A DNA stretch of 41,068 nt. It comes from Melioribacteraceae bacterium. Its GTDB lineage: Bacteria > Bacteroidota > Ignavibacteria > Ignavibacteriales > Melioribacteraceae. A program made the position numbers and the translations under genes. The stretch lies in contig JANQLA010000359.1 of the NCBI GenBank assembly GCA_028280855.1, forward strand, positions 1 through 41,068. The letters run 5' to 3'. The notes below the pieces were generated by a model. That model did no database searches. It saw only the letters and a list, made by a program, of their open reading frames with translations, and was not told where the DNA came from. Positions 23,446 to 33,437 of this stretch are shown here, piece after piece; position 1 is the stretch's first letter; each line of letters opens with the position of its first letter.

Positions 23446-24862
23446 GCTTAAAGTCTCGTATCATTCCGCCGAAAATTATTTTATGAAGAAAATATATTGA
23501 GTACCAATAAAGAACACCGAATAGCCCTTTCGGCTCAAAGAATGCTGTTTGGTTTAATATAGATTTATTTTCCTCTACTTCACTTATTGAAAATTGCAGC
23601 CACGCACGACCGGGGACTTTCATCTCAGCTCTTAATCGAAGCAATTCGTTTTCTTTTACCGCTTCCACTCTCCAAAAGTCCAACGGATCACCTGCAATTA
23701 GTTTAAGCGGATCGCGTCTTCCGCGTCTCATGCCAACGCCTCCAATAATTCTATCAAGCAATCCTCGCAGTTGCCATAACCAGTTAGCGTACCAGCCGTT
23801 CCTGCCGCCAACACTGCTAACGGCTCTAAACACTTTATCGACTGATGCATTAACCACAATTTCTCTTTCCTCGAGAATCATTCCTTCCTTCTGCTTCAGA
23901 TTTAGCTGCACCACTTCCTTTGGGTTCATGCTCGAAAGTGATCCCGACCAGATCGTTTCAATCTTTCCTTCCTTTTCACGTTCCAAAGCATAACGAACGG
24001 CTTGTTCATATTTGATAGGCTCGAAGTTAAACATTTTACGAGCAGTATCATTTTTGCAGATGAGCTCGTTTTTCAATCCTTCAATTAAAGGGCGCGCGAT
24101 ATTGCTCGGAATTGGTGTAACAAAATCCACCCAATATGAGGAGAGCCTTGGTGTTAATACAGGAACAGTTATCATCAATCGTTTCAAGTCTCGAACGCGC
24201 GCGTATGTCCTCATTAATTCGGCGTATGTAAGAGTATCTTGCCCGCCGATTTCCAATATCTTATTCTCGGATTCTGTTACTTCTAAAGCATCGATTAAAT
24301 ATCTCAGAACATCACGAACAGCAATAGGATGAGTGCGTGTGTTTACCCATCGGGGAGTAATCATAATCGGCACGCGTTCGGTTAAGTATCGCATCATCTC
24401 GAATGACAAACTGCCGGAACCTACTATCATTCCCGCGCGGAACTCAGTGACGGGAACTCCGTACTCACGCAGCTTGTCACCAGTTTGTTGTCGGCTCTTC
24501 AAATGAGGTGATAAATCCTGTTCTTCTGATCCAAGTCCGCCCAAATAAATAATGCGTTTAACTCCGGCTTGTTTTGCTTTAGAGGCGAAGTTCTCCGCTG
24601 CTTTCATGTCTTTGTCCGCGAACTCATGCTCGCCCGCCGACATTGAATGAATCAGGTAATAGACGACATCAATATTTTTAAGAGCTGGAATTATAGAATC
24701 ATATTTATGCACATCTCCGTCAACTACTTCAACATCTTTCCATCGGCCTTCCAACCGGGAAGCATCTCGTGCCATGCACCGAACGATATATCCCTTTTCA
24801 ATTAATCGTGGTACTAGTCTTCCACCAATGTACCCTGTTGCACCTGTAACTAGTATGTTCAT
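23426..24862 (-). CDS. SDR-family NAD(P)-binding protein with DUF2867 domain
   Basis: Two-domain protein of 478 residues. The N-terminal half is an atypical short-chain dehydrogenase of the NmrA/complex-I-39-kDa type: VTGATGYIGGRL (5-16) binds NAD(P), then DGDVHKYDSI and YYLIHSMSAG; the usual YxxxK pair is not kept, as in relatives. The C-terminal half (about 320-478) is DUF2867, with EREIVVNASVDKVFRAVSSVGGRNGWY and RRGRRDPLKLIAGDPLDFWRVE. Many homologues carry this fusion; the substrate is not known. ATG start at 24862. It is a single gene, transcribed against the OmpA-like operon. Confidence 0.88.
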   Translation of the reverse strand: MNILVTGATGYIGGRLVPRLIEKGYIVRCMARDASRLEGRWKDVEVVDGDVHKYDSIIPALKNIDVVYYLIHSMSAGEHEFADKDMKAAENFASKAKQAGVKRIIYLGGLGSEEQDLSPHLKSRQQTGDKLREYGVPVTEFRAGMIVGSGSLSFEMMRYLTERVPIMITPRWVNTRTHPIAVRDVLRYLIDALEVTESENKILEIGGQDTLTYAELMRTYARVRDLKRLMITVPVLTPRLSSYWVDFVTPIPSNIARPLIEGLKNELICKNDTARKMFNFEPIKYEQAVRYALEREKEGKIETIWSGSLSSMNPKEVVQLNLKQKEGMILEEREIVVNASVDKVFRAVSSVGGRNGWYANWLWQLRGLLDRIIGGVGMRRGRRDPLKLIAGDPLDFWRVEAVKENELLRLRAEMKVPGRAWLQFSISEVEENKSILNQTAFFEPKGLFGVLYWYSIYFLHKIIFGGMIRDFKRKAESL

Positions 24863-24972
24863 TTTTACTCACTGCTAATATGTTACTTAACATAAGTTTT
24901 TAATCAATTGGTTGCAGAAAAAGTTGAGCAGATAAGTTTTAATAATATTACCTAAAATTTAGAACAAATCAC

Positions 24973-24980
24973 TATATTCG
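24973..24980 (+). promoter_or_regulatory. candidate -7 box of the padR operon
   Basis: TATATTCG, close to TAnnTTTG, 230 nt before padR. No good -33 box was seen. If real, the repeat element would be part of the 5' leader. Confidence 0.25.
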
Positions 24981-25022
24981 CGCGTCTATTAGTTTTACAA
25001 TTTAGGAGAAACACAAAATTTT

Positions 25023-25166
25023 CACCAAGGTTCAAAGAAACGAAGGATGTTTTTAGGAATCTTTGTCATAATCTTGATCTTAATCTTACTCTGTTTTAGA
25101 GAGCAATTAAGATTAGGACAAAGAAAAAGATTAAGAAAAGAATTTATTTTTCTTTGTGTCTTGGCG
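25023..25166. repeat. inverted-repeat element A (MITE-like)
   Basis: The left end CACCAAGGTTCAAAGAAA (25023-25040) and the complement of the right end, CGCCAAGACACAAAGAAA (25149-25166), match at 14 of 18 bases. The interior has smaller partial inverted repeats (TTAATCTTACTCT against AGAGAGCAATTAAGATTA), so most of the 144 bp could fold into a long imperfect hairpin. Its ends resemble those of element B at 40215-40302 (AAGG-TCAAAGAAA and GTGTCTTGGCG in both). Confidence 0.6.
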
Positions 25167-25198
25167 ACTATACGGCAAGTTTTTCCTTACAATCTTTC

Positions 25199-25204
25199 AA
25201 GGAG
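25199..25204 (+). promoter_or_regulatory. Shine-Dalgarno site of padR
   Basis: AAGGAG five bases before the ATG at 25210; it decides this start over the longer frame that opens at 25047. Confidence 0.7.
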
Positions 25205-25209
25205 ATTAA

Positions 25210-25533
25210 ATGATACTTACACGATCAGAAGAAATGCTGCTGCTGGCAGTTCATCGTTTGCAACATGATGCATATGGAGTAAAAATCCGCTTGTTAATGA
25301 AAGAGTTCACCGGTAAAGAAATGGCGTTTGGCGCCTTGTTCGTTCAACTTGATAGGTTATCGCAGAAAGAATTGCTCAAATCATACTTATCCGATCCCAC
25401 CCCCGAACGAGGTGGAAGAAGCAAGCGTATTTATCAGCTTACAACGGAAGGCAAACAGGCTCTTATTCGAACGAAAAAAGTGCAGGATTCAATTTGGGAA
25501 AATGTTAACGGATTAGGTTTAGATAAAGCATGA
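25210..25533 (+). CDS. PadR-family transcriptional regulator
   Basis: Small winged-helix repressor (107 aa) of PadR subfamily-2 size. LTRSEEMLLLAVHRLQHDAYGVKIRLLM is helix 1 and the start of the HTH, FGALFVQLDRLSQKELL the recognition helix, and SDPTPERGGRSKRIYQLTTEGKQAL the wing. No extra ligand domain is present. It overlaps the first permease gene by 4 nt and is therefore the first gene of the permease operon. Family members usually repress their own transcript until a ligand binds. PadR genes coupled to orphan permeases are known from Acidobacteria (ADOP arrays), which suggests the same regulatory partnership here. Confidence 0.9.
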   Translation: MILTRSEEMLLLAVHRLQHDAYGVKIRLLMKEFTGKEMAFGALFVQLDRLSQKELLKSYLSDPTPERGGRSKRIYQLTTEGKQALIRTKKVQDSIWENVNGLGLDKA

Positions 25534-28160
25534 AGGGATTAAAACAAAAGCCGCCAAGATTTTTCGAATGGCTGATGAGAATATTTTTCCCAGACAACGG
25601 GATGTATTCAACCGTTGGAGACATGCATGAGCAGTATACTTTTATTGCTGAATCTGAAGGTAAAAGCAAAGCCGGCTGGTGGTATCGGTATCAAGTTATT
25701 AAAAGTCTGTTGCCGATTCCTTTCCATAAGTTAGTATGGAATTTAACAATGTTTAGAAGTTACATGAAAGTTGCCTTGCGAAACTTTCAAAGACAAAAGT
25801 TATTCACGTTTATTAACGTATCTGGTTTAGCAATTGGAATAGCTACATGCATCATTATTGGTTTATGGGTGCAAAATGAATTGAGCTATGATCAATTTCA
25901 TAAAAACGCCGATAGAATTTTTCGTGTTGAAAGAGAGATAACCCGTGATGAAATTGATGGGCGCTGGCCAATTACTTCGGCGAAATATAAACAAGCGCTG
26001 ATTGACGATTATCCTGAAGTTATTGACGCAGCAAGATTTTGGCGCCGTACATTTTCGATTAAAGATAGCAACGGTGATCTTCGGCGAGAAACACTGTTTG
26101 CAGTTGACAACTCAGTATTCAACATTTTTGATTTCGAATTTCTGCATGGCTCTAAAGAAACTGCATTGGACCGCCCGAAAACTATAGTGCTTACACAGGA
26201 TGCAGCTATAAGGTACTTTGGCTCTTTTGACATAATAGGAAATACTCTAGAATTGGAATGGCAAGGAGAATATACGCCATTCGAAATTACAGGCTTACTA
26301 AAGGACTTACCGGAAAATTCTCATATCAGTTTTGAAATGCTTATGTCGTTCAATACTTATCCGAAAGAGGCCTTCACGAGCTGGCGAAGCAATTACTTAC
26401 ATACATATGTACTTCTTGATGAAGTAGCACAGTTAGATAAAATCAACGAAAAATTAAAAGGATTTATTGATAATCGGCTCGAACCTGAGTATGGCGATCT
26501 TATTGTACAGGGACGAAGCATACACGATGTGTTGAAGCTGTATCTTTTTCCAATCACCGGCATACATCTTAACCCAAGTGAAAATTACGAACTACAAGCC
26601 GGCGGAAGTTTTCAATCGGTTGTTATATTTTCCTCGGTTGGATTGTTAATATTAATAATAGCCGGTATTAACTTTATAAATCTATCTACCGCACGGGCAA
26701 ACAGAAGGGCTAAAGAGGTATGTTTAAGAAAAACTCTCGGTGCATATAAGAAACAATTGAAAATCCAGTTCCTTCAGGAATCATTATTGCTTACGGTTGT
26801 TGCTTCCTGCTTGGGTATATTGATAACGCTTGCTTTCATTTCATTTTACGATTCAATCTTTTCAAATCAATTTCCAGCTGTTAGGTTCTTTTCAGGATAT
26901 GACATTTTATTATTTTCGGGCATTGTATTTACAATAGGGCTGATCGCTGGGTTATATCCGGCGATGCAGTTATCAAAGTTTGAGCCCGCCCAAACTATTA
27001 AAGGACAGTTTCAATCAACCGGAAAAAAATCAAACTTCCGACGAAACATGGTTGTGTTTCAATTTTCGATATCGATTACTCTATTGATAGGCATGACTAT
27101 CATGTACCAACAGATGAGCTTTATTAATACGAAGGAAATCGGATTTGAAAAAGAAAATGTTGTGCTGCTTCCTTCAAGGAGCTCAATTGTAGCTGATAGA
27201 CTGGAGACTTTCAAAACTAAACTTTTAGCAAACAGCGAAATTATTTCTGCCTCCGGTTCCGCTGATCTTCCTGGTGATGCGGCTTATAGCAACGGTAATC
27301 TCCACAGCCACGAAGGAGTCGGAACGCATTTCTCATCTATTTTACTCAACTGTGATTATGATTTCATAGAGACGTATAAAATACCTTTTTTAGCCGGTCG
27401 TAATTTTTCGAGAAACTTAAGTACCGATACTTTGGGCACGATTATCCTGAATGAGACTGCTGTAGGTAAGCTTGGTTATAAACCTAACGAAGCTATAGGG
27501 AAACTATTAGATAGAGGAGATGCCAATAATTCGTTAAAAATAATCGGCGTTGTAAAGGATTTTAATTTCCAATCTCTTCAATACAATATTGAGCCGGCGG
27601 CATTTATGTTAAGTACAGAGTATATCACTGCAATCTCGGTTAGGATAGCTCCCGGCGATATTGTAAAGTCGCTAAAGTTAATTGAAGATGCTTGGGAAAG
27701 CACTTTTGCAGGCGAACTTTTTGAGCACAGTTTTTTAGATGAACGGCTTCAGATGCTTTATATAAGCGAGCGGCAGACACAAACAATAATCATAATATTT
27801 TCTGCAATGTCGGTTTTGGTTGCATGCTTAGGGCTATTCGGGCTGGCAGCGTTTACGGCAGAGGAACGAACTAAAGAAATAGGAATTCGAAAAACATTGG
27901 GTGCAACAATAGCAAATATTTTCAGCCATTTGACGAAAGATTATTTAAAGTGGGTTTTAATAAGCGCTGTAATTGCGTGGCCGGTTTCATATTACTTAAT
28001 GACAAGTTGGCTGCAAAACTTTGCCTATAGAATTTCACTTAATGTTTGGCCTTTTGTTTTATCTGTTTTTACAGCTCTCATTATTTCTTTAATCACTGTG
28101 AGTTATCAATCATTAAAAGCGGCAGGCGCAAATCCCTTAGACAGCATCAAGTATGAATAA
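25530..28160 (+). CDS. orphan MacB/FtsX-like ABC permease, copy 1 of 5
   Basis: 876 residues. The prefix domain (1-73) holds PPRFFEWLMRIFFPDNGMYSTVGDMHEQY. The permease body starts at MFRSYMKVALRNFQRQKLF, with TM1 about 90-112. Then follow a MacB-type periplasmic domain, three helices (about 365-470), and a second repeat of one helix (RRNMVVFQFSISITLLIGM), periplasmic domain and three helices ending ANPLDSIKYE. So there are eight helices and two FtsX units in one chain. No ATPase gene is present in the operon. The internal boundary at M74 has only a weak GGAA upstream. Start overlaps padR by 4 nt; the stop overlaps copy 2 by 8 nt. Likely function: envelope transport or signalling; substrate unknown. 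Confidence 0.88.
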   Translation: MKGLKQKPPRFFEWLMRIFFPDNGMYSTVGDMHEQYTFIAESEGKSKAGWWYRYQVIKSLLPIPFHKLVWNLTMFRSYMKVALRNFQRQKLFTFINVSGLAIGIATCIIIGLWVQNELSYDQFHKNADRIFRVEREITRDEIDGRWPITSAKYKQALIDDYPEVIDAARFWRRTFSIKDSNGDLRRETLFAVDNSVFNIFDFEFLHGSKETALDRPKTIVLTQDAAIRYFGSFDIIGNTLELEWQGEYTPFEITGLLKDLPENSHISFEMLMSFNTYPKEAFTSWRSNYLHTYVLLDEVAQLDKINEKLKGFIDNRLEPEYGDLIVQGRSIHDVLKLYLFPITGIHLNPSENYELQAGGSFQSVVIFSSVGLLILIIAGINFINLSTARANRRAKEVCLRKTLGAYKKQLKIQFLQESLLLTVVASCLGILITLAFISFYDSIFSNQFPAVRFFSGYDILLFSGIVFTIGLIAGLYPAMQLSKFEPAQTIKGQFQSTGKKSNFRRNMVVFQFSISITLLIGMTIMYQQMSFINTKEIGFEKENVVLLPSRSSIVADRLETFKTKLLANSEIISASGSADLPGDAAYSNGNLHSHEGVGTHFSSILLNCDYDFIETYKIPFLAGRNFSRNLSTDTLGTIILNETAVGKLGYKPNEAIGKLLDRGDANNSLKIIGVVKDFNFQSLQYNIEPAAFMLSTEYITAISVRIAPGDIVKSLKLIEDAWESTFAGELFEHSFLDERLQMLYISERQTQTIIIIFSAMSVLVACLGLFGLAAFTAEERTKEIGIRKTLGATIANIFSHLTKDYLKWVLISAVIAWPVSYYLMTSWLQNFAYRISLNVWPFVLSVFTALIISLITVSYQSLKAAGANPLDSIKYE

Positions 28161-30792
28161 ACGGAAGCAAAAAAGTAGTAAACCGCCAATTCTTGCGGAA
28201 GGGCTTATAAAAATTTTTTTCCCCGATAAGGGTAATTATTCAACCGTTGGCGATATCCATGAGCAGTATAATTACCTGGTTTCGGAAACCGGTAGCATAA
28301 AGGCAAAAATTTGGTATGTCCGGCAAACAGTTAAGAGCATATTGCCCCTGTTTACAAGCTCAATTTATTGGAGTTTATCAATGATAAGAAACTATATAAA
28401 GTTCGCCTGGCGAAACATAAAAAAGAATAAATTATATTCGGCAATAAACATAGTTGGTTTAGCAATTGGTATAGCTATTTGCGCATTTCTATTCCAGTAT
28501 ATAAGGTTGGAACTTAGCTATGATAAGCACCACGAAAATGCCGAGAATATATATCGAATAACGGAAGAAAACTACGAAGACGATAAATCCGTTTTCACCG
28601 CAAGCTCATATCCACCTGTTGCCGATATTCTTGCGAATGACTTCCCGGAATTTGAAAATGTAGTCCGGCTTTATCCGCTTGGCGTATCGATAACCACTCC
28701 ACAAAATGCAAAGTTTAACGAAACGGGATTTTGTTACGCCGACTCAACTTATTTCGATGTATTTACACACAAATTCCTCGCAGGCAATAAAGACGCTGCA
28801 TTGCAGAATCCTTTTCGGGTAGTTCTTACAAAATCAATCGCTGATAAGTACTTCGGTAACGAAAACCCTGTCGGACAAATGTTAAAGGTAGAAGACGGAC
28901 TACAGTTTATGGTAGATGCGGTCATAGAAGATTTTCCTCAATCGTCTCACTTCCGGTTCGACATTCTGGCTTCTATGAGCAGTTTGCGTTCAAACATGGA
29001 TTGGTTTTTCAGCAGCTGGCATTATCCCCCGGTTTACATTTATGCATTGGCAAACAGCGGGTTTAATCTTCCTGCTTTTAATGATAGAGTATATGACTTT
29101 CACAAAAAATATTTCAGAGAAGGAGAACCACGAAGAATACAAGCGCAGCCTCTCTTAGATATCCACCTCGCCTCCGATCTTGAAAATGAAATAGGTGTAA
29201 ACACTAGCATCGAATACATATACCTATTAGGCGGAATTGGAATTCTGATACTTGTAATTGCATGCATCAATTTTATGAACCTGAATACCGCACGAGCGGA
29301 ATCGCGGGCAAAGGAAGTGGGAATTAAAAAAGTTGTAGGCGCTGAAAGAAAAAGTCTGATGGTTCAGTTTTTTCTTGAAGCAATTACGTATTCAATTGCC
29401 GCGCTTTTCTTTGCTGTGTTCATCATTGAAGCTCTAAAAGGTCCGTTCAGTGAAATAGTTGGTACGACAATTCAAATAAATTATATTTTTGATCTATATA
29501 TGACTATTGGCTTTATTGCCATTGCACTGCTTGTTGGGTTTGCTTCCGGGCTGTATCCGGCTGTTTATTTATCGCGCTTTAAACCAACCGAAGTATTTCA
29601 GAAAAGTCTTTCCGGTACAAGAAATAGAACGAATATAAACTTCAGAAATGTACTGGTTGGGTTTCAATTTGCGGTATCATTCTTTCTTATCCTCACTACG
29701 ATAATTGTTTTTGACCAGGTTGAATTTATAAGGAATAAAAATCTGGGATTCAGCGCAGAGCAAACTTTAATATTTCCGTTGAAAGACAAAGTTGTTCAAA
29801 ACAAACTGGAGAGTATTAGAAACCGTATTCTTACCGACGCTAATATTACTTCAGTAACAGCAGCGTCTTCAATTCCTGGTATAGATAGGGAGTTGAATTA
29901 TCCGTTCAATGTTGATGGAATGCCGTTCGATGAAACAGTGTCTTTAAACACTATACTAACTGATCATGATTTTTTGACCACTTTACAGATTGAATTAATA
30001 TCCGGACGTAATTTTTCACGTGAGATAACAACCGATGAACGGGAAGCTTTCATAGTAAACGAAACTGCCGCAAAGCAATTCGGCTGGGACGATCCAATCA
30101 ATAAAAAAATACGAGCTCAACGATACGATCACGGCTTGGAGAAGAAGGTTCTGCGCGAAGGTTCGGTTATAGGCGTTGTTAAAGATTTTCATTGGGAGTC
30201 TTTACAAAATGAAATCGAGCCGCTGCTCATTCAGATATCGTATCAAAACTATTTTTATGATTACATGGCGGTAAAATTTAGTGGTCAAAACTCTGCAACG
30301 GCAATTGCACATCTTGAAAAAATTTGGAATGAAACAGTTCCGCATCGAGCGATGGAATATAATTTCCTCGACAAAAAATTTGAAGAAATGTTTTTACAGG
30401 AACAAAGATTGTTTACAATGTTTTCTTACTCAGCGGGTATAGCAATAATAGTTGCTTGCCTCGGTTTGTTCGGTTTGTCGGTGTACATCGTGCAGAAACG
30501 TACCAAAGAAATAGGCATACGAAAAGTTCTTGGCGCATCATCACAAAGTATAACGGTCTCGTTGATTGTTGACATACTCAAACCATTGGTTTTATCTGTC
30601 GCAGTTGGGCTGCCGGTTGCGGTTGTGTTCACAAACAGTTGGCTGGAAAACTTTGCATACAGGATCGATACGACGATGTGGTCTTACTTGCCGGCATTAC
30701 TTGTTTTGCTGACAATAGCTGTTGTAACAGTCAGCTTCCAGGCGATTAAAGCATCACATTACAATCCAGTTGATTCGATAAGGTCGGAATAG
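28153..30792 (+). CDS. orphan MacB/FtsX-like ABC permease, copy 2 of 5
   Basis: 879 residues, same plan as copy 1. The prefix (1-76) reads PPILAEGLIKIFFPDKGNYSTVGDIHEQY, a little off the others (AEG for FEW, DIHEQ for DMHEQ). The body starts at M77 (MIRNYIKFAWRNIKKNKLYSA), preceded by GGAG 7 nt upstream. RAESRAKEVGIKKVVGAERK is the coupling-helix-like loop after TM2, and RTKEIGIRKVLGASSQ the one near the end; these loops would touch an ATPase, and both are intact. It ends YNPVDSIRSE. The start ATG is inside the last codons of copy 1 (ATGAATAA). Confidence 0.88.
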   Translation: MNKRKQKSSKPPILAEGLIKIFFPDKGNYSTVGDIHEQYNYLVSETGSIKAKIWYVRQTVKSILPLFTSSIYWSLSMIRNYIKFAWRNIKKNKLYSAINIVGLAIGIAICAFLFQYIRLELSYDKHHENAENIYRITEENYEDDKSVFTASSYPPVADILANDFPEFENVVRLYPLGVSITTPQNAKFNETGFCYADSTYFDVFTHKFLAGNKDAALQNPFRVVLTKSIADKYFGNENPVGQMLKVEDGLQFMVDAVIEDFPQSSHFRFDILASMSSLRSNMDWFFSSWHYPPVYIYALANSGFNLPAFNDRVYDFHKKYFREGEPRRIQAQPLLDIHLASDLENEIGVNTSIEYIYLLGGIGILILVIACINFMNLNTARAESRAKEVGIKKVVGAERKSLMVQFFLEAITYSIAALFFAVFIIEALKGPFSEIVGTTIQINYIFDLYMTIGFIAIALLVGFASGLYPAVYLSRFKPTEVFQKSLSGTRNRTNINFRNVLVGFQFAVSFFLILTTIIVFDQVEFIRNKNLGFSAEQTLIFPLKDKVVQNKLESIRNRILTDANITSVTAASSIPGIDRELNYPFNVDGMPFDETVSLNTILTDHDFLTTLQIELISGRNFSREITTDEREAFIVNETAAKQFGWDDPINKKIRAQRYDHGLEKKVLREGSVIGVVKDFHWESLQNEIEPLLIQISYQNYFYDYMAVKFSGQNSATAIAHLEKIWNETVPHRAMEYNFLDKKFEEMFLQEQRLFTMFSYSAGIAIIVACLGLFGLSVYIVQKRTKEIGIRKVLGASSQSITVSLIVDILKPLVLSVAVGLPVAVVFTNSWLENFAYRIDTTMWSYLPALLVLLTIAVVTVSFQAIKASHYNPVDSIRSE

Positions 30793-33437
30793 TGAAATCG
30801 AAAAGAAATCGTCCGCCGCTAATCTTCGAATGGCTGGTGAAAATGTTTTTTCCCGATCGGGGATCATACTCAACCGTTGGAGATATGCACGAGCAGTATT
30901 CGTATATCAATTCAACCGACGGTTTATTTGCTGCAAAATGGTGGTACACAAAAGAAGTATTCAAAAGTATAATACCTTTATTTACTCACTCGATTTATTG
31001 GGGGATAGAAATGTTCTTAAATTATATAAAATTGGCCTGGCGTAATTTTACTAGGCAAAAAACCAATTCCTTTATTAACCTAACAGGACTTACGCTCGGC
31101 ATTGCTTCGTCAATAATAATCCTGTTGTTCACACTTGATGAACTCAGCTTCGACAAATTTAACAGTAAGTATGATCGTATCGGTCGGATAATTACTGAGG
31201 AGTTTCAAAATAACGGCGAGTCCCGGTTCTATCCGCTAACAAGCGGAATGGTGGGGAAAACGTTGGTGCAAGAGTATCCTGAAGTGGAAAAACACGTTAA
31301 TATAATTGACCGGGATGTCTTCGGACGATTTGTTGTTCAGCGTGGCGAGTTTCAGCATCACGAAGCAGATTACTTGATGACGGAACCGGCATTCTTTGAA
31401 ATCTTCGATTATGAAATGCTCATCGGTAATAAAAGCAAAGTGTTGCACGAGCCTAATGAAGTTGTACTAACAAGCACTTCCGCTCAATTGTTTTTTGGCG
31501 ATGAGGACCCAATAGGCGAGGTGCTTCAAACCAACCGGCCATTTGGGAATGTGAAAGTTGTTGGAGTAATGAATGATCCGCCGGGCAATTCTCACTTGCA
31601 GTTCTCGATGCTGATATCAATGTCCTCGCTGCTTACCGATAATTCAAACTTTACAAGGATAGTAAGCAACTGGGATATTTCTTCAATGAGAACATATCTC
31701 CTGTTCAACTCCGAAAGCAGTTTAAATCGTTTTGATGGGAAATTGAAACAGTTTGACGAAAAACACGCCACTGATGTTTTTGGAGTTAAGGAATCCGCAC
31801 ATATTCAAAAAATGGAAAACATTCACTTCGGCTCAACCAACTACGAAATCGATCGCAATTACGGGGCTCGAAGCATTAATGCCGTATACATTCTTGGAAT
31901 CATTGGTTTGTTTATTGTGCTCAGTGCTTGTATCAACTACTCCAACCTATCTATTGCCCGGTATTTTAATAGGGCAAAAGAAATTGGAGTTCGCAAAGTA
32001 GTTGGAGCTAACAAACAACAGGTGCTTGCTCAAATATTTTCCGAATCAGTTTTTATATCGGTTCTTGCTGTACTTGTATCGGTTGGAGTTGTTTATCTTG
32101 TGCTGCCTACCTTTAACAATTATCTTGATAAGAACTTAACAGGCATTTCGGATAACAGCCTTTTATTCTTTGGCTTAATATTTTTTATTACTCTGTTCGT
32201 GGGGATGATATCAGGATCGCTTCCCGCGTTTTTCTTATCAAAATTAAAAACCGTTTCTTTGATGAGGCTGAAGCTAATGCCGGGAAATTCGGTTTCCGTT
32301 ATAAAAAAATCGCTGGTTGTTTTGCAATTTGTTATTTCAACAGTAATGATATTCGCAACTATAACCGTTTACAACCAATTGAATTTTATTAAGAATAAAG
32401 ATCTCGGCTTTGATCAAGGCCAGATGTTGGTAGTTGATATAAACAGCCGTGAATCGCGAAACAACTTTCAATCAATAAAAAATGAGTTTCTTAATAATCC
32501 GGCGGTTAGCAGTGTTACAGTTTCCTCAAGAGTACCGGGCGATTGGAAAGATTTTCGGGAAATTCAAGTTGCTAATTTTGGTCAGCATGAAAGCGAAAAT
32601 ATTCAGATGAACTTCATTTGTGTGGATGAAGATTTTCTCAACACATTCAATATAAGTATGAGAGAGGGATCATATTTTAAGGGAAATCCTGGTCTTGATT
32701 CCACAAAAGTTGTAGTTAATAGAGAGGTATTAAGAAGCCTTAACATATCCGAACCAATAGGTAAAATTATTCAAGTCACTCGCAGAGGCAATGTATATCC
32801 GGTTGAAATAATCGGCGTTGTTGATGACTTTAACTTCAGGTCGTTGCATCAAAAAGTAGGTCCAATGGTTATCGGCTACTACAACAGCCCGTTCGATGCA
32901 ATTGATTATTATTCGCTTAAAGTGAACATGGCCGGAATTAGCGAAACTATTAAGCAGCTAAAAGCGGTTCATGAAAAGTTTGATAAAGGAACACCGTTCG
33001 AATACAACTTTCTTGATGAAAAGATAGCGGAGTTCTATCAAAGGGATGTAAAAGAAAGTACGATTATTAATTCGGCCTCCTTAATATCTATTCTTATTGC
33101 ATGCCTCGGATTATTTGGATTGGCTTCATACACAGCTCAACAGAAAGTTAAAGAGATTGGAATTAGAAAAGTGCTTGGTGCTAGAGATACCGAAATTGTT
33201 GTGTTTTTCTCGAAAGGCTTTTTGATGCTTGTAGCTATAGCTATGTTAATAGCAATACCGCTCGGCTACCATTTTATGGATCAATGGCTTGAAGGATTCG
33301 CATATCGAATTGACATTGGTTTTTCACAAGTGCTTTTCTCTGCAGTAGCGGCTATCCTTATTTCCGTGATAACTATAAGCTACCAGGCAATAAAGGCTTC
33401 GAATAATAACCCGGTTGATTCAATCAGGGCAGAATAA
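30792..33437 (+). CDS. orphan MacB/FtsX-like ABC permease, copy 3 of 5
   Basis: 881 residues. GTG start sharing its G with the TAG stop of copy 2. The prefix (1-73) is nearly that of copy 5: IFEWLVKMFFPDRGSYSTVG and LFAAKWWYTKE. The body begins at M74 (MFLNYIKLAWRNFTRQKTN). The first loop FNRAKEIGVRKVVGANKQQ and the second QKVKEIGIRKVLGARDTE are intact. It ends NNPVDSIRAE. In the body it differs from copies 4 and 5 (for example IASSIIILLFTLDELSFDKF) while the prefix is close to copy 5. An internal SD-like GGGGGA with ATG lies at 31000-31013. Confidence 0.88.
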   Translation: MKSKRNRPPLIFEWLVKMFFPDRGSYSTVGDMHEQYSYINSTDGLFAAKWWYTKEVFKSIIPLFTHSIYWGIEMFLNYIKLAWRNFTRQKTNSFINLTGLTLGIASSIIILLFTLDELSFDKFNSKYDRIGRIITEEFQNNGESRFYPLTSGMVGKTLVQEYPEVEKHVNIIDRDVFGRFVVQRGEFQHHEADYLMTEPAFFEIFDYEMLIGNKSKVLHEPNEVVLTSTSAQLFFGDEDPIGEVLQTNRPFGNVKVVGVMNDPPGNSHLQFSMLISMSSLLTDNSNFTRIVSNWDISSMRTYLLFNSESSLNRFDGKLKQFDEKHATDVFGVKESAHIQKMENIHFGSTNYEIDRNYGARSINAVYILGIIGLFIVLSACINYSNLSIARYFNRAKEIGVRKVVGANKQQVLAQIFSESVFISVLAVLVSVGVVYLVLPTFNNYLDKNLTGISDNSLLFFGLIFFITLFVGMISGSLPAFFLSKLKTVSLMRLKLMPGNSVSVIKKSLVVLQFVISTVMIFATITVYNQLNFIKNKDLGFDQGQMLVVDINSRESRNNFQSIKNEFLNNPAVSSVTVSSRVPGDWKDFREIQVANFGQHESENIQMNFICVDEDFLNTFNISMREGSYFKGNPGLDSTKVVVNREVLRSLNISEPIGKIIQVTRRGNVYPVEIIGVVDDFNFRSLHQKVGPMVIGYYNSPFDAIDYYSLKVNMAGISETIKQLKAVHEKFDKGTPFEYNFLDEKIAEFYQRDVKESTIINSASLISILIACLGLFGLASYTAQQKVKEIGIRKVLGARDTEIVVFFSKGFLMLVAIAMLIAIPLGYHFMDQWLEGFAYRIDIGFSQVLFSAVAAILISVITISYQAIKASNNNPVDSIRAE
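31000..31013 (+). promoter_or_regulatory. possible internal translation start in copy 3
   Basis: GGGGGA (31000-31005) 5 nt before the in-frame ATG of M74, exactly where a prefix-less permease begins. The same arrangement occurs in copies 4 and 5. The WG(I) codons explain part of the G-run, so this may be coincidence. Confidence 0.3.

Larger units (their letters stand above)
24863..25209. other. 347-nt divergent gap in front of padR
   Basis: Must hold the promoters of the SDR gene and of the PadR-permease operon. An AT-rich part to about 25010 is followed by the inverted-repeat element at 25023-25166. A 73-codon frame opening at 25047 lies in that element and is not a convincing gene. The RBS AAGGAG at 25199-25204 closes the gap. 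Confidence 0.6.

Noticed and set aside
25047..25268. 73-codon frame (MFLGIFVIILILILLCF...) upstream of padR
   Set aside because: It lies in inverted-repeat element A, runs into padR in another frame and its hydrophobic start comes from the T-rich repeat; padR has its own clear RBS.
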